Source: Bradyrhizobium sp. PSBB068 (GTDB taxonomy: Bacteria > Pseudomonadota > Alphaproteobacteria > Rhizobiales > Xanthobacteraceae). From it: a DNA stretch of 64,000 bases. The notes beneath the pieces were generated by a model. That model ran no database searches. It had not been told where the DNA came from and saw only the letters and a program-made list of their open reading frames with translations. The DNA lies in contig CP069300.1 of assembly GCA_016839165.1 (NCBI GenBank), forward strand, positions 3,038,001 through 3,102,000. The letters run 5' to 3'. Position numbers and translations under genes: made by a program. This document shows, piece by piece, positions 1 to 9,068 of the stretch. How positions within the stretch are numbered: the stretch's first letter is position 1; the number at the start of each line of letters is the position of its first letter.

Positions 1-1258
1 ATTCGATCAGCGCGGTCACCGACTTGCCGGCCTCGGCGGCATCGGCGAGCGCGCGCACGACCGGCGAGTTGTTCGAGGTGCGATACAGCGTCTGCTTGAT
101 CGCGACCACGTCGGGATCGCGCGCTGCCTGTTGCAGGAACTGGACGACGACGTCGAAGGATTCGTAGGGGTGGTGGACCACGAGGTCCTTCTGGCGGATG
201 GCGGCGAAGATATCGCCGCCATGGTCGCGCACGCGCTCGGGGTGGCGCGGCACGTAGGGCGGGAATTCGAGGTCTGGGCGATTGAGGCGGGTGAGCTGCG
301 ACAGCTCGTTCATCGCGAGCACGCCGTCGACCAGGATCACTTCATCGTCCGCCGCCGACAATGCGTGCTGCACGAAGACGCGCAGCTCTTCGGGCATCGA
401 GGCCTCGATCTCGAGCCGGATCACCGATCCGCGCCGGCGCCGCTTGAGTGCGGTCTCGAACAGGCGAACGAGGTCTTCGGCCTCTTCCTCGATTTCGAGT
501 TCGGAGTCCCTGATGATGCGGAACGCGCCCTGGCCCTTGACGGTGTAGCCGGGGAACAGGCGGCCGATGAACAGGCCGGTGGCCTGTTCGAGCGTGATCA
601 GCCGCGCCGGCGCGCCTTCCTTGTTGGAGGGGATGCGGATGAAGCGGTCGATCTTGCCGGGCATGCGGATCAGCGCGTTCATCGCCTTGCCGTCGGAGAT
701 CCGCGACAATTGCAGCGCGACCGTGAAGCCGAGATTCGGGATGAACGGGAACGGATGCGCCGGGTCGATCGCCAGCGGGGTCAGCAGCGGGAAGATGTTG
801 TGGAGGAAGTGATCCTCGATCCAGGTGCGTTCGGACTTGGTGACGTCGCGGCCATCGACCAGCTGGATGCCGACCTTGGAGAGGATATCCCGCAGGTCGC
901 TCCAGATCGCCTGCTGGTCGGAGGCGAGCTGCGACACGGTCTTGTTGATCATCACGAGCTGCTCGGCCGGCAGCAGCCCGTCCGGGCTGCGCTCGGCGAT
1001 GCCCTCGCGGACCTGCGCCTTGATGCCGGCGACGCGGACCATGAAGAACTCGTCGAGGTTGTTCGCCGAAATCGACAGGAAGCGGACCCGTTCCAGCACG
1101 GGATGGCCCGTGTTGACCGATTCCTCGAGCACCCGGCGGTTGAAGTGCAGCCAGGAGAGCTCCCGGTTGATGAAACGCTCGGGGCTGGTCGCGATCGCGG
1201 GGACGGGCGGGAGTTCCGCCTCTTTCTCTTTGATTTCAGGAGCTTGTGCCGAGTCCAT
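1..1258 (-). CDS. ppk: Polyphosphate kinase 1, N-terminal part (cut by window edge)
   Basis: Makes polyphosphate from ATP at the cytoplasmic membrane. The visible 419 residues start [13 protein letters not shown] and then show the typical PPK1 N-terminal domain, with [19 protein letters not shown] and then [19 protein letters not shown]. The last visible residues (KSVTALIE) fall just before the family's conserved ARFDE stretch, so the catalytic histidine and C-terminal half lie outside the window. The frame is open upstream, but the ATG at 1258 fits the usual family start. It lies 132 bases downstream of hdaA on the same strand, so the two may be co-transcribed. Confidence 0.95.
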   Translation of the reverse strand, partial: MDSAQAPEIKEKEAELPPVPAIATSPERFINRELSWLHFNRRVLEESVNTGHPVLERVRFLSISANNLDEFFMVRVAGIKAQVREGIAERSPDGLLPAEQLVMINKTVSQLASDQQAIWSDLRDILSKVGIQLVDGRDVTKSERTWIEDHFLHNIFPLLTPLAIDPAHPFPFIPNLGFTVALQLSRISDGKAMNALIRMPGKIDRFIRIPSNKEGAPARLITLEQATGLFIGRLFPGYTVKGQGAFRIIRDSELEIEEEAEDLVRLFETALKRRRRGSVIRLEIEASMPEELRVFVQHALSAADDEVILVDGVLAMNELSQLTRLNRPDLEFPPYVPRHPERVRDHGGDIFAAIRQKDLVVHHPYESFDVVVQFLQQAARDPDVVAIKQTLYRTSNNSPVVRALADAAEAGKSVTALIE

Positions 1259-1390
1259 CAAGTGCTGGTCCAATTCGGGGCAGGGGGCCGGAGCGGTCTA
1301 GCCGAAGGCCGCAGAGACCATGTGATATTGCGATGACGTTTCGATGACATTGATGTTCCGCCAGCCCGCGCCGTCAAGCCGCAGGTCGGC

Positions 1391-2068
1391 TCAGGCGTCC
1401 CGCAATAGCTCCGCCGCCAGCGCCCGCGTGACCGGCCGGCCGAGCCGCAGCGCCTCGGTATCGAGCAACTCGACCGCCTGGCGGACGGCGGCATAGGAGC
1501 GCTCGATCCGGCTGGTCAGGTAGCTGACCAGCGGCTCGTCCACGCTCATCTGGCGATCGGCGCAGAATTTGACGATCAGGCCGCGGAACAGCTGGTCGTC
1601 GGGCGGCAGCAGCGTCACGGTCGGCACCGCGCGAAGCCGCGACCTCAGATCGCGCAGCTCGATCTCGAATGCCGACGGCGGGACGCGCGCCGTGATCAAA
1701 ACGAAAGCATCGTCCTGGCGCGCCAGATTCATCAGGTGAAACATCGCGCGCTCGTCGAAATCCGATGGCCGCAGATCCTCGATCACCAGCGCGCCGGTCG
1801 CAAGGGCCGTGGGCACCGCCTCAGCGGTCAGCGCATGCGCGGCGGTCGAGCGGGCGCCGGCGCTCTCGGCCCAGATCGCAGCGAGGTGGCTTTTGCCGGA
1901 GCCGTCGGGCCCGATCAGCAGCATGATTCGGTTCGGCCAGTCGGGCCAGCCGTCGATCAGCGCCAGCGCGGCTTCGTTGGCGGGCCCCTCGAGGAAATCG
2001 TCGCGGGTCAGCTTCTCCTCGTGCGGCAGGGCCAAGGCCAATTGACGAGGTTGAACGCTACCGGCCAC
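1391..2068 (-). CDS. hdaA: HdaA, regulatory inactivator of DnaA
   Basis: A DnaA-related AAA+ protein without a DNA-binding domain. With the beta sliding clamp it stimulates ATP hydrolysis by DnaA and so limits re-initiation. A clamp-binding-like motif QLALAL is at about residues 9-14, Walker A GPDGSGKS at about 53-60, and a Walker-B-like segment ALVIEDL follows. I chose the GTG at 2068 because GGAG sits six bases upstream. A TTG at 2080 gives four more residues but has no ribosome-binding site. About 225 residues is normal for the family. Downstream is ppk; upstream on the same strand is the phosphatidyltransferase gene. Confidence 0.9.
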   Translation of the reverse strand: MAGSVQPRQLALALPHEEKLTRDDFLEGPANEAALALIDGWPDWPNRIMLLIGPDGSGKSHLAAIWAESAGARSTAAHALTAEAVPTALATGALVIEDLRPSDFDERAMFHLMNLARQDDAFVLITARVPPSAFEIELRDLRSRLRAVPTVTLLPPDDQLFRGLIVKFCADRQMSVDEPLVSYLTSRIERSYAAVRQAVELLDTEALRLGRPVTRALAAELLRDA

Positions 2069-2093
2069 GCAAGTCTCCAAACCACTTCATTCT

Positions 2094-2162
2094 AGCATGA
2101 TCCCTGCGCAAACGCTTCGCGTTTGTCGCGGGAAAACCGGTTTCCACTTTTCCGGATCGTGC
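2094..2162. repeat. Dispersed rhizobial intergenic repeat, copy A
   Basis: Read on the minus strand this holds GATCCGGAAAAGTGGAAACC, GGTTTTCCCGCGAC and an inner palindrome around AACGCGAAGCGTTT, ending in GATCATGC. The core GATCCGGAAAAGTG and the GGTTTTCC block recur at 27592-27646, which marks a dispersed non-coding element. It fills the whole gap between the phosphatidyltransferase gene and hdaA. I recognise this type as abundant in Bradyrhizobium intergenic DNA; copy number was not counted. Confidence 0.75.
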
Positions 2163-2705
2163 CTACCGAGCCTCGATCGTGCTCATGTGCCGCACCCACT
2201 CCACGAGATAGAGGGACACCGAACCCAAAGTAAAGATCGTCACCAGACCCATCAGGATCAGGTCGTAGGGGTGCGGCTGAAAGCCGAAGCCGAGCGAGGC
2301 CAGCACCAGGGCCGCGAACGCGACCTGTGCCACCGTGTTCAGCTTCGACACCATCAGCGGCTTCATCTCGACAGGCTTGTCGAACAACCATGACACAATC
2401 ACGGCGGAGACGATCATGATGTCGCGCGACACCACGAGAATCACGATCCAGCGTGGCACTGCGCCCCAGATTCCGAGCGCGACATAGATCGACACCAGCA
2501 GCGCCTTGTCGGCGAGCGGGTCGAGCAGGGCGCCGAGCTCGCTCGTCATGTTGAAGCGCTTGGCGAGGAAACCGTCGACCGCGTCCGACACGCCTGCGAT
2601 CACGAAGAGCGCAAATGCGATCTCCATCTGGCTGGACACGATGGCCCAGACGATCACCGGCACCAGGATGATGCGGGCAAGGGTAATGATGTTTGGAATG
2701 CTCAA
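2163..2705 (-). CDS. CDP-alcohol phosphatidyltransferase family protein (PgsA-like)
   Basis: A 180-residue polytopic membrane enzyme that exchanges CMP of a CDP-alcohol for an acceptor alcohol in phospholipid synthesis. The family signature is complete: D41, D44-G45, A48, then G58, D62 and D66, though lysine replaces the usual arginine after A48. Four to five hydrophobic segments cover most of the protein. PgsA (phosphatidylglycerophosphate synthase) is the closest well-known relative, but the true acceptor cannot be read from sequence, so I give no gene symbol. It is divergent from purM; the shared 160-base gap must hold both promoters. Confidence 0.85.
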   Translation of the reverse strand: MSIPNIITLARIILVPVIVWAIVSSQMEIAFALFVIAGVSDAVDGFLAKRFNMTSELGALLDPLADKALLVSIYVALGIWGAVPRWIVILVVSRDIMIVSAVIVSWLFDKPVEMKPLMVSKLNTVAQVAFAALVLASLGFGFQPHPYDLILMGLVTIFTLGSVSLYLVEWVRHMSTIEAR

Positions 2706-2865
2706 CTTGAATCGTTTCCCGGCTATAAGCCTGATTTTACTCGATATCCGGCTCTTTTCAGCTGCGGCCTTGTGTTATCTACATAGTATCGCGGCAGCAT
2801 TGCCGCGAGCCATTGCGCGGGGGCGGAATTCCTCGTAACCAGCCCCTTATCATCTGGAATTGGGC

Positions 2866-3939
2866 ATGACCGAGCGCAAAAACGGGCTCACTTACGCGGA
2901 TTCGGGTGTCGATATCGACGCCGGCAATCGTCTGGTCGATCTGATCAAGCCGATGGTGCGGGCCACCGCACGACCCGGCGCGGACGCCGAGATCGGCGGA
3001 TTCGGCGGGCTGTTCGACCTCAAGGCCGCGGGCTTCAAGGATCCTGTCCTGGTGGCAGCGACCGATGGCGTCGGCACCAAGCTGAAGATCGCGATCGAGA
3101 CCGGCATCCATAGCGGCATCGGCATCGACCTCGTCGCGATGTCGGTCAACGACCTCGTCGTGCAGGGCGCGGAACCCCTGTTCTTCCTCGATTATTTCGC
3201 CTGCGGCAAGCTGCATCCGGAGGCCACCGCGCAGATCGTCGCGGGCATCGCCGAGGGCTGCCGCGAATCCGGCTGCGCGCTGATCGGCGGCGAGACCGCC
3301 GAGATGCCCGGCCTCTACAAGGATGGCGATTACGACCTCGGCGGCTTCGCGGTCGGCGCGGCCGAACGCGGCACCTTGCTGCCGACCGCCGATATCGCGG
3401 CCGGCGACGCCGTGATCGGCCTTGCGTCCTCGGGCGTGCATTCCAACGGCTACTCGCTGGTGCGCAAGATCGTCGAGCAATCCGGCGTTGCCTATGACGC
3501 GCCGGCGCCGTTCGCACCGGTCATGACGCTCGGTGCGGCACTGCTGACGCCGACCAAGCTTTATGTGAAATCCTGCCTGCGCGCGATCCGCGACACCGGT
3601 GCGGTCAAGGGCCTCGCCCACATCACCGGCGGCGGCTTCACCGACAACATCCCGCGTGTGCTGCCGAAGCATCTCGGGGTCGGCATCGACCTGGCGCGGC
3701 TGCCGGTGCTGCCGGTGTTCAAATGGCTGGCCGAGCAGGGCGGCATCGCCGAGCTCGAACTGCTGCGCACCTTCAACTGCGGCGTCGGCATGATCGCGAT
3801 CGTCAGGCGTGATGCGGTCGAAGCGGTGACCGAAGCCTTCACCGCCGGCGGCGAGACCGTGACGCTGCTCGGCGAGGTGATCGAGGCCAAGGGTGAGGAT
3901 CGGGTGGTCTATAACGGTCATCTCGATCTTTCGCGATGA
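2866..3939 (+). CDS. purM: Phosphoribosylformylglycinamidine cyclo-ligase (AIR synthetase)
   Basis: Fifth step of purine synthesis: ATP-dependent closure of FGAM to aminoimidazole ribonucleotide. The 357-residue protein begins [20 protein letters not shown] and has the PurM nucleotide-binding segments [40 protein letters not shown] and [15 protein letters not shown]. The ATG at 2866 was preferred over an in-frame TTG two codons earlier because MTERKNG is the usual family start. Its stop overlaps the start of purN by four bases (ATGA), so translation is probably coupled. Confidence 0.97.
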   Translation: MTERKNGLTYADSGVDIDAGNRLVDLIKPMVRATARPGADAEIGGFGGLFDLKAAGFKDPVLVAATDGVGTKLKIAIETGIHSGIGIDLVAMSVNDLVVQGAEPLFFLDYFACGKLHPEATAQIVAGIAEGCRESGCALIGGETAEMPGLYKDGDYDLGGFAVGAAERGTLLPTADIAAGDAVIGLASSGVHSNGYSLVRKIVEQSGVAYDAPAPFAPVMTLGAALLTPTKLYVKSCLRAIRDTGAVKGLAHITGGGFTDNIPRVLPKHLGVGIDLARLPVLPVFKWLAEQGGIAELELLRTFNCGVGMIAIVRRDAVEAVTEAFTAGGETVTLLGEVIEAKGEDRVVYNGHLDLSR

Positions 3940-4586
3940 AGCGCCGGGTCGCCATCCTGATCTCCGGCCGCGGCTCCAACATGGCCGCGCTGATCGAGGC
4001 TGCGAAGGCCGTGGATTTTCCAGCCGAGATCGCGGTCGTGATCTCCAACCGCGCCGACGCGCCCGGGCTTGAAAAGGCTGCCGCGAGCGGCATTCCGACC
4101 ATCGTCATCGCGAGCAAGCCGTTCGGCAAGGATCGCGCCGGCTTCGAGGCGGTGCTGCAAAAGGCGCTCGACGACAACAAGGTCGAGCTGATCTGCCTCG
4201 GCGGCTTCATGCGGCTGTTCACCGCCGACTTCGCCCGGCACTGGTACGGCCGGATGCTCAACATCCATCCCTCGCTGCTGCCGTGTTTTCCCGGCCTCGA
4301 TCCGCACGGCCAGGCGCTGCGTGCAGGGGTCAAGCTGTCCGGCGCGACGGTGCATTTCGTGATTCCGGAGACCGATGCCGGACCGATCGTGATGCAGGGC
4401 GCGGTCATGGTGGCTGACGACGACACGCCCGAGACGCTCGCCGCACGCGTGATCACCATCGAGCATCGCATCTATCCGGAAGCGCTGCGGCTGCTGGCGA
4501 GCGGGCGGCTCAAGCTCGACGGCGATCGCTGCAGCACGCAAGGCAGCATCGCAACCGACGGCGCGCTGATCGCGCCGGCGCCCTAG
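3936..4586 (+). CDS. purN: Phosphoribosylglycinamide formyltransferase (GAR transformylase)
   Basis: Third step of purine synthesis: transfers formyl from 10-formyl-tetrahydrofolate to GAR. All hallmarks of PurN are present: N-terminal [12 protein letters not shown] phosphate loop, catalytic Asn109 and His111 in [17 protein letters not shown], and catalytic Asp147 in ETDAGPIV. Length 216 residues is normal, with a slightly extended tail after the C-terminal helix. It starts inside the purM stop codon (4-base overlap), forming a purMN operon. It converges on the cold-shock gene across 79 bases with no obvious terminator. Confidence 0.97.
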   Translation: MKRRVAILISGRGSNMAALIEAAKAVDFPAEIAVVISNRADAPGLEKAAASGIPTIVIASKPFGKDRAGFEAVLQKALDDNKVELICLGGFMRLFTADFARHWYGRMLNIHPSLLPCFPGLDPHGQALRAGVKLSGATVHFVIPETDAGPIVMQGAVMVADDDTPETLAARVITIEHRIYPEALRLLASGRLKLDGDRCSTQGSIATDGALIAPAP

Positions 4587-4665
4587 GGTTTGCCCGTGCC
4601 GCTGGAAAATCCCCCGGGTGATGCGGCCGGGGAGGCATCAGGACGAATTCCGCCGAAAGCCGCGT

Positions 4666-4869
4666 TCAGTGAACCTTGAGGTTCTCTGCCGACGCCTTGC
4701 CGCGGTTCTCCACCAGCTCGTACTCGACGGTCTGGTTCTCGTTCAGTGTGCTGAGACCTGCGCGTTCGACCGCCGAGATGTGCACGAACACATCCTTGTC
4801 GCCGACGGCCGGCTTGATGAACCCGTAGCCTTTGGTCGGGTTGAACCATTTGACGGTACCCTTCGGCAT
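4666..4869 (-). CDS. Cold-shock domain protein (CspA family)
   Basis: A 67-residue single cold-shock domain (OB fold) that binds single-stranded nucleic acid and is expected to act as an RNA chaperone. Both RNA-binding motifs are visible: RNP1 KGYGFI near residues 13-18 and RNP2 VFVHI near 27-31. It begins MPKGTVKWFNPTKGYGFI. GGAGAGAGAC just upstream is a strong ribosome-binding site. The gene has a long upstream region with a terminator-like hairpin (separate entry), which fits post-transcriptional control typical of csp genes. Confidence 0.95.
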   Translation of the reverse strand: MPKGTVKWFNPTKGYGFIKPAVGDKDVFVHISAVERAGLSTLNENQTVEYELVENRGKASAENLKVH

Positions 4870-4889
4870 CGTCTCTCTCCTAGTCTAGA

Positions 4890-4925
4890 CATAAAAAAGA
4901 CGCGGCCACGTTTTCCACGTGCCAC
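4890..4925 (-). promoter_or_regulatory. Terminator-like hairpin in the cold-shock gene leader
   Basis: On the minus strand GGCACGT-GGAAA-ACGTGGCC can fold into an imperfect hairpin and is followed within five bases by a run of six T (A at 4893-4898 on the plus strand). It lies only 24-56 bases before the csp start, upstream of the ribosome-binding site. This is the layout of an intrinsic terminator. It could attenuate csp transcription or end a short upstream RNA; which of the two cannot be decided here. Confidence 0.45.
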
Positions 4926-5195
4926 GCCACAAGCGGGCCTTCCGCTGTCTGTTCAATTTCCGGGTCTTCAGATCCAAAGTCTTCAAGTCCGAAGTTTTGC
5001 CTCTCGAAGCCTTGGATAAAACGTCGTGAAACGCACAGTCGAACGGCAGCAATCCGATTGTGAAGGGATTGCAACACGAAAATTGCGCCTTAGCAAGCGC
5101 GGTGGTTTTGCCTGACGCAACCTCAGCCTGTGCCGGTCGAACGACAGGCCCAAGGCGTTCGGCCACTGGCCGGCGGTCGGATGGAACCTGGCGCG
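4926..5195. other. Gene-free region upstream of the cold-shock gene
   Basis: With the hairpin at 4890-4925 this makes a 326-base gap between csp and the rnd stop codon, both on the minus strand. Open frames across it have no ribosome-binding site and no recognisable protein features. The most likely content is the csp promoter and a long 5' leader. Short repeated motifs (GAAGACTTTGGA, GAAGACCCGGA) occur on the minus strand. I cannot place the promoter with confidence. Confidence 0.5.
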
Positions 5196-6344
5196 CTAGC
5201 CCCGGTCCACCCGCACCACGCGGCCCTTGTCGATCGCGAGCGCGAGCTGGCCGTGCTTGAGCTTGAGTGCCGCCTCGCCGAACAATTCGCGCCGCCAGCC
5301 ATGCAGGGCGCCGACCTCGGCCTGATCGCTGGCCGCGATCTGCTCGAGGTCGTCGACGGTGGCGATCACCTTGCTGGCGACGCCGTGGCGCTCCGACGTC
5401 ATGCGGAGCAGCACCTTCAACAGCTCGACGGTCGCCGCCCCGTTGGAATTGTTTCTGGGTTTTTCCAGCTTGGGGAGCGTCGCCGGGTCGCGGGCCAGCC
5501 CGCGCTGCACGGCGGCGATGATGTCGGCGCCCCATTTCGAGCGCTCGAAACCCTTCGGCAGCGAGCGCAGGTTACCGAGCTTCTCCAGCGAGGTCGGCGC
5601 ATGGGTGGCGATGTCGCCGACCGCATCGTCCTTGAGCACGCGCGAGCGCGGCACGTCGCGGCTCTGCGCCTCCTGCTCGCGCCAGGCTGCGACCTCGATC
5701 AGCACCGCGAGCTCGCGCGGCTTGCGCACGCGGGTCTTGAGCCGCTCCCAGGCGCGCTCGGGGTGGAAGTCGTAGGTCTTCGGCGAGGTCAGGATCTCCA
5801 TCTCCTCGCTGACCCAGTCGCTGCGGTCGCGCTTGCGCAAGTCGGCGTCGAGCGCCGCGAACACTTCGCGCAGATGGGTGACGTCGGAGACGGCGTAATG
5901 CAGTTGCTCCTCGCTCAGCGGACGGCGCGACCAGTCGGTGAAGCGATGGGTCTTGTCGGGGCGGTGGCCGGTGACGCGGTCGACCAGCTGGTCGTAGGCG
6001 ATGCTGTCGCCATAACCGAGCACCATGGCCGCGACCTGGGTGTCGAAGATCGGATGCGGGATCGTGCCGGAGAGGTGCCAGACGATTTCGATGTCCTGCC
6101 GCGCGGCGTGGAACACCTTCAGCACGGCCTCGTTCGACATCAGTTCGAAGAACGGCTTGAGGTCGATGCCGGGCGCCAGCGCGTCGACCACGACGGCTTC
6201 GTCCGCGCTTGCCATCTGCACGACGCAGAGCAGGGGATAGTAGGTCGTTTCCCGAAGGAATTCGGTGTCGACGGTAATGACCTTGTGCTGGGCGAGCCGA
6301 TCACAGGCGGCGGCGAGGTCGGAGGTCGTGCTAATCAGATCCAT
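5196..6344 (-). CDS. rnd: Ribonuclease D
   Basis: A 3'-5' exoribonuclease for tRNA 3' processing and RNA turnover. The DEDDy exonuclease domain fills the N-terminal half: D26/E28 in [10 protein letters not shown], the second Asp in [24 protein letters not shown], and YAVSDVTHL with the Tyr/Asp pair of motif III. The C-terminal half carries HRDC-type helices ([20 protein letters not shown]). Length 382 residues is normal. In relatives rnd usually lies beside aspS; here aspS is more than 7 kb away and on the other strand, which suggests a local rearrangement or insertion. Confidence 0.95.
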   Translation of the reverse strand: MDLISTTSDLAAACDRLAQHKVITVDTEFLRETTYYPLLCVVQMASADEAVVVDALAPGIDLKPFFELMSNEAVLKVFHAARQDIEIVWHLSGTIPHPIFDTQVAAMVLGYGDSIAYDQLVDRVTGHRPDKTHRFTDWSRRPLSEEQLHYAVSDVTHLREVFAALDADLRKRDRSDWVSEEMEILTSPKTYDFHPERAWERLKTRVRKPRELAVLIEVAAWREQEAQSRDVPRSRVLKDDAVGDIATHAPTSLEKLGNLRSLPKGFERSKWGADIIAAVQRGLARDPATLPKLEKPRNNSNGAATVELLKVLLRMTSERHGVASKVIATVDDLEQIAASDQAEVGALHGWRRELFGEAALKLKHGQLALAIDKGRVVRVDRG

Positions 6345-6399
6345 GAACTATCCATGACGGCTTGACCCCACGCGTTCTGCCGAAAGGGCAGCTATGTCA

Positions 6400-6795
6400 A
6401 GGGTCTTGCAGGGATTTTGGCCCTGCATGGGGTGAGGGACGGGTCATTTTTGAATTGATTGGGCGTGATTCGAGGGCGTTTTCGGCCTGATCGAGCTGCG
6501 AATTCGCCCGTCCTCCAGCCGGAAGCCGGGACCCATAACCACCGAAGTTCGTTCGCGGCTCCGGCCTCGTGCGGTCTTGGGCACTGGGGGTGATGGGGCC
6601 TGGCTCCCTTGCGCAATTGCGCACAGGCCCGGCTCGCCGCCTCCGCTAAAGCTTCGGCGCGCAGGGGCGCTTGACTTCGTCGAAGCCTTGGCGAAGACCG
6701 GCCCGGGCGATCCAGTATCCCAGGGACGCCGGTGCTGGAATCGAGAAGCCGCGGTGACTGGATCGTCTGCATGCGCGGGCGATGACAGTTGAAGA
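6400..6795. repeat. Repeat-rich intergenic region upstream of opgC-like gene
   Basis: No convincing gene lies between rnd and the OpgC-like gene. The stretch holds palindromic pieces such as TTGCGCAATTGCGCA (about 6611-6625) and blocks around GGGCGATCCAGTATCC and GGGCGATGACAGT (about 6703-6792). I recognise these as common dispersed elements in Bradyrhizobium that are often mis-annotated as short arginine/proline-rich proteins. A 160-codon frame on the minus strand (6392-6874) has that composition and was rejected. Confidence 0.6.
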
Positions 6796-6932
6796 TGAGG
6801 ACGCCATGTCTATGATCATCTCCCGTCGACCCGGATTTGCTGTCGGCTAACGCATTCCAGCCCGACGCGATCAAGGCTCCGACGGGTGCAGCTTATCGCG
6901 ATCTCAGAAACAGCCTAGCGAGGATCGTCCCG

Positions 6933-8144
6933 ATGGAGCCCCACCACGCGCATCAGATCGAGGAAACGATCGAACGCGATGTTCGGCTTGACCTGTTCAG
7001 AGGGCTCGGGTTGTGGATGATATTTCTGGATCACATCCCCAACGATGGAGCCATCGGCTGGATTACGCTGCGCAACTACGGCTTCAGTGACGCTGCGGAG
7101 TTTTTCGTTTTCATCTCGGGTTACCTTGCCGGTTTCATATACGGCCCGATCATCGCTTCAGGTTTCCTGCTGTCTGCAGCGAAGCGGCTGTGGACGCGGG
7201 CCGCGCATATCTACGCGGCGCATATCATGTTGTTCCTGATCTTTACGGCCCAGGTCGCGAGAACCTCCCGACGGCTCGACAATCCGATGTATGAAAACGA
7301 GTTCAACGTTTTCAATTTTCTTCAGCATCCGGATATCCTGATCGGACAGGCACTCACCCTGCGATACAAGCCCGTGGATCTCGACGTGCTGCCATTGTTC
7401 ATTGTCTTGCTGCTCGCGTCCCCACTGGTCATCTGGGGACTGGTGCGTCGCCCCAATCTCACCTTGCTGGCTTCTATTGTTCTCTACGTGCTGGCGCGAT
7501 GGTTCGATTGGAACATCGCATCATATCCACCGGGCACAACGTGGTACTTCAATCCATTTTGCTGGCAGTTGCTGTTCGTTTTCGGCCAGTGGTGCGGGGT
7601 GGGCGCATTGTCCCAGATTTTCAGGCTGATCAAGTCGCGGATCGTCGCGGCGGTGGCGATTGCCTGGCTGATCTTTGCGTTCCTGATCGTGATGACCTGG
7701 CATTTCCATGCGCTGGAGACGTTCATACCGGGATGGATGATGAAGTTCATCTACCCGATCGACAAGACAGATCTCGATATGTTGCGCTTGACCCATTTCC
7801 TTGCGCTCGCCGTCGTCGTCCATGACCTGATTCCGCGGGACTGGCCGCCGCTGAAATCCCGATCATTGCGTCCACTGACCTTGTGCGGCGAACATTCGCT
7901 GCCGATCTTTTGCCTCGGGGTCTTGCTGTCGTTCTCCGCCCATTGGGTCTTGACCCAATACAGCGGCGCGGTCATCGCACAGCTCGTGGTGAGTGCGGCC
8001 GGAATCGCGATCATGGTTGTCGCGGCATGGTTGCTGCATCGCGCCGACAACATTCCGAATTTGTTCGTCGATGTGACGACTGCAGAGCTTCGACGGAAAA
8101 TTGGCGACCGAACTGGAATAATAAGCAACAAGGAGCTGCCGTGA
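6933..8144 (+). CDS. OpgC-domain membrane protein
   Basis: A 403-residue polytopic membrane protein of the OpgC/acyltransferase superfamily. Relatives move acyl groups such as succinyl across the membrane onto periplasmic glucans or other glycans. The N-terminal hallmark RLDLFRGLGLWMIFLDHIP is followed by GFSDAAEFFVFISGYLAG, and about ten hydrophobic segments follow. The frame is open from 6837 (TTG), but the ATG at 6933 (MEPHHAHQIEE) gives the normal family start and has GAGG upstream. Visibly lower GC than its neighbours suggests later acquisition. Its stop overlaps the GTG start of the following GNAT gene (GTGA). The acyl acceptor is unknown. Confidence 0.85.
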   Translation: MEPHHAHQIEETIERDVRLDLFRGLGLWMIFLDHIPNDGAIGWITLRNYGFSDAAEFFVFISGYLAGFIYGPIIASGFLLSAAKRLWTRAAHIYAAHIMLFLIFTAQVARTSRRLDNPMYENEFNVFNFLQHPDILIGQALTLRYKPVDLDVLPLFIVLLLASPLVIWGLVRRPNLTLLASIVLYVLARWFDWNIASYPPGTTWYFNPFCWQLLFVFGQWCGVGALSQIFRLIKSRIVAAVAIAWLIFAFLIVMTWHFHALETFIPGWMMKFIYPIDKTDLDMLRLTHFLALAVVVHDLIPRDWPPLKSRSLRPLTLCGEHSLPIFCLGVLLSFSAHWVLTQYSGAVIAQLVVSAAGIAIMVVAAWLLHRADNIPNLFVDVTTAELRRKIGDRTGIISNKELP

Positions 8145-8839
8145 TCGCCCCGCAGCCGGCGGCCGTTACCAGCGAGCTGTTTCAAATCGCCTCGGATGTC
8201 CCGGAGCATCGTCGCGACGCTGTGCTCGACGACATCAACAGCATCATCGATACGAACTGGCTGACGGAAGGAAGATTCTGGTCGCGGCAGCACTCGCCGT
8301 TCAAACCCGACCACGGCATCGTCCTGCTTCACCACGGCGGTGCATGCGTGGCCTACATGATCATCCAGCGTCTGGCCGTTGGCGGCACGCCGGTGATCTA
8401 TCTGTCAGGCACCGCAGTCCGCGACGCCTATCGCGGCAGCGGCTTCTTCAAACGGATGTTCGAGACCGCGATGGCGGCGGAGTTCGCCGACCCGGCGGCG
8501 CCGGCGGAATTCTGCCTGTGCTGGCGGACGAGGAATCCGGTCATCTACGTGCTGGGGCGCGCGCAATGCCGCAGCGTCGTGCCGGCCATTCCAGCCGCGA
8601 CCAACGGGGGCGATCTCGACGCGCTTTGTCTCAGGCTGGCTGCAACCTTGTACCCTCATCAGACCATCGAGAAGCAGACGATGGCGATGCGCGGCGCCTA
8701 TGGCCAGCTGCGCTATCGCGACGAGCCGACGACCCAGACGTCACCGGACGTCGACCGATGGTTCTCGCAGACCATTCCCGACTGCGCCGACGCAGTCTTC
8801 TGCGCCGGGTGGGCTGGTAATCGCTGGTCGCGGCGCTGA
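8141..8839 (+). CDS. GNAT-fold N-acetyltransferase-like protein
   Basis: A 232-residue cytosolic protein. The acetyl-CoA-binding motif A is seen as SGTAVRDAYRGSGFFKRMFE, preceded by the beta strand TPVIYL. The substrate is unknown. I chose the GTG at 8141: AAGGAG lies five bases before it and it overlaps the stop of the OpgC-like gene by four bases. The open frame extends further upstream, but only inside opgC in another frame. Tight coupling suggests the two proteins modify the same product, for example a glycan or lipid precursor; that is inference. Confidence 0.75.
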   Translation: MIAPQPAAVTSELFQIASDVPEHRRDAVLDDINSIIDTNWLTEGRFWSRQHSPFKPDHGIVLLHHGGACVAYMIIQRLAVGGTPVIYLSGTAVRDAYRGSGFFKRMFETAMAAEFADPAAPAEFCLCWRTRNPVIYVLGRAQCRSVVPAIPAATNGGDLDALCLRLAATLYPHQTIEKQTMAMRGAYGQLRYRDEPTTQTSPDVDRWFSQTIPDCADAVFCAGWAGNRWSRR

Positions 8840-8929
8840 GCGGCGAAGAATTGCCTTGGCAACGACTGGACCGCCGCTGATGTGCGCCGCCGGGCAATCA
8901 GTGATAGCGGCGCGCCTCCATCCTTCGGT

Positions 8930-9028
8930 CATTCCGGGGCAGCCCGAAGGGCTGAGCCCGGAATCCATTGGGCCGCGCGAATCGAGGATGAATGGATTCC
9001 GGGCTCTCGCTTCGCGAGCCCCGGAATG
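8930..9028. repeat. Palindromic intergenic element with nested inverted repeats
   Basis: Outer arms CATTCCGGGGC (8930-8940) and GCCCCGGAATG (9018-9028) are perfect reverse complements. Inner arms CCCGGAATCCATT and AATGGATTCCGGG also pair, so nearly the whole element folds into one long hairpin. It lies between the convergent GNAT and acyltransferase genes and could act as a bidirectional terminator. This layout is typical of a dispersed palindromic repeat in Bradyrhizobium. Confidence 0.8.
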
Positions 9029-9068
9029 TCGAGGGAGGCTGCCGTGCGGACTTGCGCCCTTGGGCAAC

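Noticed and set aside
131..1336. 401-codon plus-strand frame opposite ppk
   Set aside because: Mirror frame of a high-GC gene; its protein is His/Asp/Arg/Val-rich without family features, while the minus frame is clearly PPK1.
6392..6874. 160-codon minus frame in the rnd-opgC gap
   Set aside because: Lies in repeat DNA; Arg/Pro/Ser-rich and without ribosome-binding site.
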